Part shown: piece after piece, positions 12,794 through 14,515 of the stretch
How positions within the stretch are numbered: the first letter of the stretch is position 1
How the letters are laid out: every line of letters starts with the position of its first letter
DNA from: Sulfidibacterium sp964456625
GTDB lineage: Bacteria > Bacteroidota > Bacteroidia > Bacteroidales > F082
Direction: 5' to 3'
Length of the DNA: 14,515 bases
NCBI GenBank assembly: GCA_964456625.1
Contig: CAYWBO010000071.1
Location: forward strand, 1 to 14,515
The notes under the pieces: model-generated
The model's input: only the letters and a program-made list of their open reading frames with translations
What the model was told of the DNA's origin: nothing
Database searches by the model: none
Translations under genes and position numbers: made by a program

Positions 12794-13627
12794 ATGGATA
12801 AATGTATCGACATATTCAGACTTGACGAAGCCGGTGTCAGGAAAATTGCAGCTTCGGAAAACGAACCGCATCAGCATGATTTTGAAGAGTTGCTGGTGGG
12901 CATGGAGGGAGCGCTGGATCATTTCATCGATTTCGAAACCGAAGAACTCAACGCCCCGTTTATCAGCTTTGTGACCAAAGGCAAAGTGCACCGCGTGGTG
13001 CCCAAGCTGAAAGACGGTAAATGCAGCGTCTGGGTATTGCGCTTCAAGAGCGAGTTCATTCCGGACACCACCTTTCAACTCTACTCCCAATATCACGGCA
13101 GGGCCAATGTAAAAATGGAATTCACCGGCTGTTTCGACCGCATTCCAAATATGTGCGAAATGATCTATCAGGAAGCCGGTCAGCCCGAACCCGATTATGC
13201 CGTGATCCAGCATCTGTTGAGTGCCCTTTTAAGTATGGTAGAAACCGAGCGCAAAAAATTATATTCCGAACAAGGCGAAACAGTGGAGAAAACACAAAAC
13301 ACCACTTTCCGAAACTTTCTCAACATCCTGGAGGAGAATTATCGCCGCACGGAAGGCGTGGAATTTTACGCCGAAAAGCTGTTCATGACTTCCCGGAATC
13401 TCAACCTGATCTGTCAAAACATTCTGAACCAAAGCGTCTCGGAGATCATCGAAACGCGAAAACTCATCGAAGCCAAAAACCTGCTCATCACTACCGACAA
13501 GACCGTTGCCGAAATCGGCTTTGAGCTGGGCTATCAGGAGAAATCCTATTTTACCCGGGTGTTCAAAAAGAAATCAGGGCAAACCCCCAGCGAGTTCCGC
13601 GACATGATGAAACAGCAACTTGTCTGA
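12794..13627 (+). CDS. AraC-family transcriptional regulator
   Basis: A 277-aa protein with a cupin-like ligand-sensing N-terminus (HQHDFEELLVGMEG, residues 26-40, then FISFVTKGKVHRVVP) and a C-terminal AraC double HTH. The first HTH is around 192-214 (YAEKLFMTSRNLNLICQNIL) and the second around 238-269, with the diagnostic GYQEKSYFTRVFKKKSGQTPSEFR. The ATG at 12794 is preferred over an in-frame TTG at 12785. It is divergent from prfB and upstream of the YceI and dioxygenase genes on the same strand, which are its most likely targets. A strong dyad lies just after its stop. The ligand cannot be told from sequence. Confidence 0.92.
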   Translation: MDKCIDIFRLDEAGVRKIAASENEPHQHDFEELLVGMEGALDHFIDFETEELNAPFISFVTKGKVHRVVPKLKDGKCSVWVLRFKSEFIPDTTFQLYSQYHGRANVKMEFTGCFDRIPNMCEMIYQEAGQPEPDYAVIQHLLSALLSMVETERKKLYSEQGETVEKTQNTTFRNFLNILEENYRRTEGVEFYAEKLFMTSRNLNLICQNILNQSVSEIIETRKLIEAKNLLITTDKTVAEIGFELGYQEKSYFTRVFKKKSGQTPSEFRDMMKQQLV

Positions 13628-13655
13628 GGCTTCCTTTCCGTTCAGAAAACTATAC

Positions 13656-13676
13656 TATTTGGAATATTTCCAAATA
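13656..13676. promoter_or_regulatory. 21-bp perfect dyad between AraC regulator and YceI gene
   Basis: The arms TATTTGGAA and TTCCAAATA flank a central TAT, 9 bp each with no mismatch. It lies 50 bp upstream of the YceI -7 box and has no U-tract on either side, so it looks more like a dimer-binding operator than a terminator. Confidence 0.5.
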
Positions 13677-13725
13677 AGACAACACATTTTCCGAATTCTG
13701 TAACCCATCCCTGCCATCGTCCCTC

Positions 13726-13733
13726 TACTTTTG
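13726..13733 (+). promoter_or_regulatory. -7 element of the YceI-ygiD promoter
   Basis: TACTTTTG fits TAnnTTTG exactly, 44 bp before the YceI ATG. No -33 box is evident, which would fit dependence on an activator such as the neighbouring AraC protein. Confidence 0.5.
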
Positions 13734-13777
13734 CGGTGTAAATCAAAATTGATGTATCACCATAAAAAACGATAACA

Positions 13778-14311
13778 ATGGAATTAAAAACAAAATGGGT
13801 GCTGGATCCTGCACACAGCGAACTGATGTTCAAAGTAAAACACATGATGATTGCCAACGTAAAAGGCGAATTCAGAACTTTTCAGGCAGAGGTTGACGGA
13901 GAGGATCTATTAAAATCCAACGTCCGCGTGACAGTCGACGCCGCTTCCGTCTTCACCAATGAAAACGACCGGGACAACCACCTGAAGAGTGCCGATTTCT
14001 TCGATGTGGAAAACAACAAAGAGCTGGTATTCGAAAGCACTTCCCTGGAAAAAATAGACGACGAAAACTACAAGATGAAAGGCCTGCTGACCATCAAGGG
14101 CATCTCTAAAGAAGTGACGCTGGATGTGGAATTCGGCGGCATCAACAAAGATCCGTGGGGTAACGAAAAAGCCGGTTTTTCGCTGGAAGGAAAGATCAGC
14201 CGGAAAGACTGGGGGCTGACCTGGAATGCCGCACTGGAAACCGGTGGCGTACTCGTCAGCGACGAAGTCAGGATCAGTGCCGAAGTACAATTTGCAAAAC
14301 AGACAGCCTAA
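13778..14311 (+). CDS. YceI-family lipocalin-like protein, no signal peptide
   Basis: A 177-aa YceI-domain protein of family length. It shows the N-terminal WVLDPAHSELMFKVKHMM, the central DNHLKSADFFDVEN (H68) and a C-terminal KDWGLTWN...GGVLVSDEVRI, all typical of the family's isoprenoid- or amphiphile-binding barrel. Many members are periplasmic, but this one starts MELKTKWVLD with no signal peptide and is probably cytoplasmic. It lies 150 bp after the AraC gene with its own -7 box, and 16 bp before a YgiD-like dioxygenase with which it is likely cotranscribed. Family biochemistry is poorly defined, so a stress or small-lipophile binding role is only a guess. Confidence 0.93.
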   Translation: MELKTKWVLDPAHSELMFKVKHMMIANVKGEFRTFQAEVDGEDLLKSNVRVTVDAASVFTNENDRDNHLKSADFFDVENNKELVFESTSLEKIDDENYKMKGLLTIKGISKEVTLDVEFGGINKDPWGNEKAGFSLEGKISRKDWGLTWNAALETGGVLVSDEVRISAEVQFAKQTA

Positions 14312-14327
14312 CGCTTATCTTTGACTC

Positions 14328-14515
14328 ATGAATCTGAACGAATTATCCAAAACAACGGCCTTCAACAGCACAGCGCGCATGCCTGTGCTGTTTGTAGGTC
14401 ATGGCAGTCCGATGAATGCCATCGAGGAAAACGAATTCGTTTCCGGATGGCGCACCGTCGCGAAAAGCATCCCCAAACCCAACGCTGTTTTGTGTGTTTC
14501 GGCGCATTGGGAAAC
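14328..14515 (+). CDS. ygiD: 4,5-DOPA extradiol dioxygenase-like protein (LigB family), 3' end outside window
   Basis: The first 62 residues are visible. They contain MPVLFVGHGSPMNAIEENEF and VLCVSAHWE, signature segments of YgiD/DODA-type class III extradiol dioxygenases. H25 (GHGSPMN) and H60 (SAHWE) match metal-ligand histidines of the family, which opens catechol-type rings. The catalytic remainder lies outside the window. It follows the YceI gene by 16 bp, and the pair downstream of an AraC regulator suggests an inducible aromatic- or quinone-related response. The N-terminus has about 17 extra residues before MPVLF, and a start at the internal Met18 is possible. Confidence 0.85.
   Translation, partial: MNLNELSKTTAFNSTARMPVLFVGHGSPMNAIEENEFVSGWRTVAKSIPKPNAVLCVSAHWE

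Noticed and set aside
14316..14323. TATCTTTG as a separate promoter for ygiD
   Set aside because: It matches the -7 consensus but lies 5 nt before the ATG, which would give a leaderless message. Cotranscription with the YceI gene 16 bp upstream is simpler.

Overview
The window looks like a chromosomal segment of a Bacteroidota bacterium, probably from the Bacteroidales/Marinilabiliales side. The evidence is repeated matches to the Bacteroidota -7 promoter box (TAnnTTTG), A-rich and mostly Shine-Dalgarno-poor start regions, an 817-aa two-cassette FtsX/MacB permease, PII proteins with the SYWD N-terminal style, and an RF2 gene that decodes through a +1 frameshift. No mobile element, CRISPR array, rRNA or tRNA was seen.

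Layout. 1-1351 (-) is a sigma-54-dependent NtrC-type response regulator cut by the window edge. It is divergent from an ABC exporter pair, ATPase 1644-2327 and permease 2376-4829 (+). The 292-bp divergent gap is dense in symmetry elements. 4947-11531 (-) is a nitrogen island of two transcription units. Unit A is leader A (6891-7118) > PII-1 > Amt1. Unit B is leader B (10918-11166) > PII-3 > outer-membrane beta-barrel protein > PII-2 > Amt2. 11572-12667 (-) is prfB with its frameshift intact. 12794-14515 (+) holds an AraC-family regulator, a cytoplasmic YceI-family protein and the start of a YgiD-like extradiol dioxygenase.

The most interesting finding is at the head of both nitrogen operons. 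Each begins with a Bacteroidota-type promoter and a paralogous small ORF whose C-terminus is packed with CAA (Gln) and AAT/AAC (Asn) codons. A short segment just after the ORF stop can pair with the 5' arm of a strong intrinsic terminator (13-bp stem plus TTTTTTG) that lies directly before the PII gene. This is the layout of a trp/his-type ribosome-mediated attenuator, here apparently reading charged tRNA-Gln (perhaps also Asn) to control ammonium uptake and PII. The block (promoter, leader, attenuator, PII) is duplicated, with upstream landmarks held at nearly identical distances. A second odd signal is a 17-nt perfect complementarity between the Amt2 mRNA 3' UTR, abutting its terminator, and the PII-1 mRNA just before its start codon. 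That would link the two operons post-transcriptionally if real. The three PII paralogues differ at the modification and ligand-site residues, and PII-3 is the most eroded.
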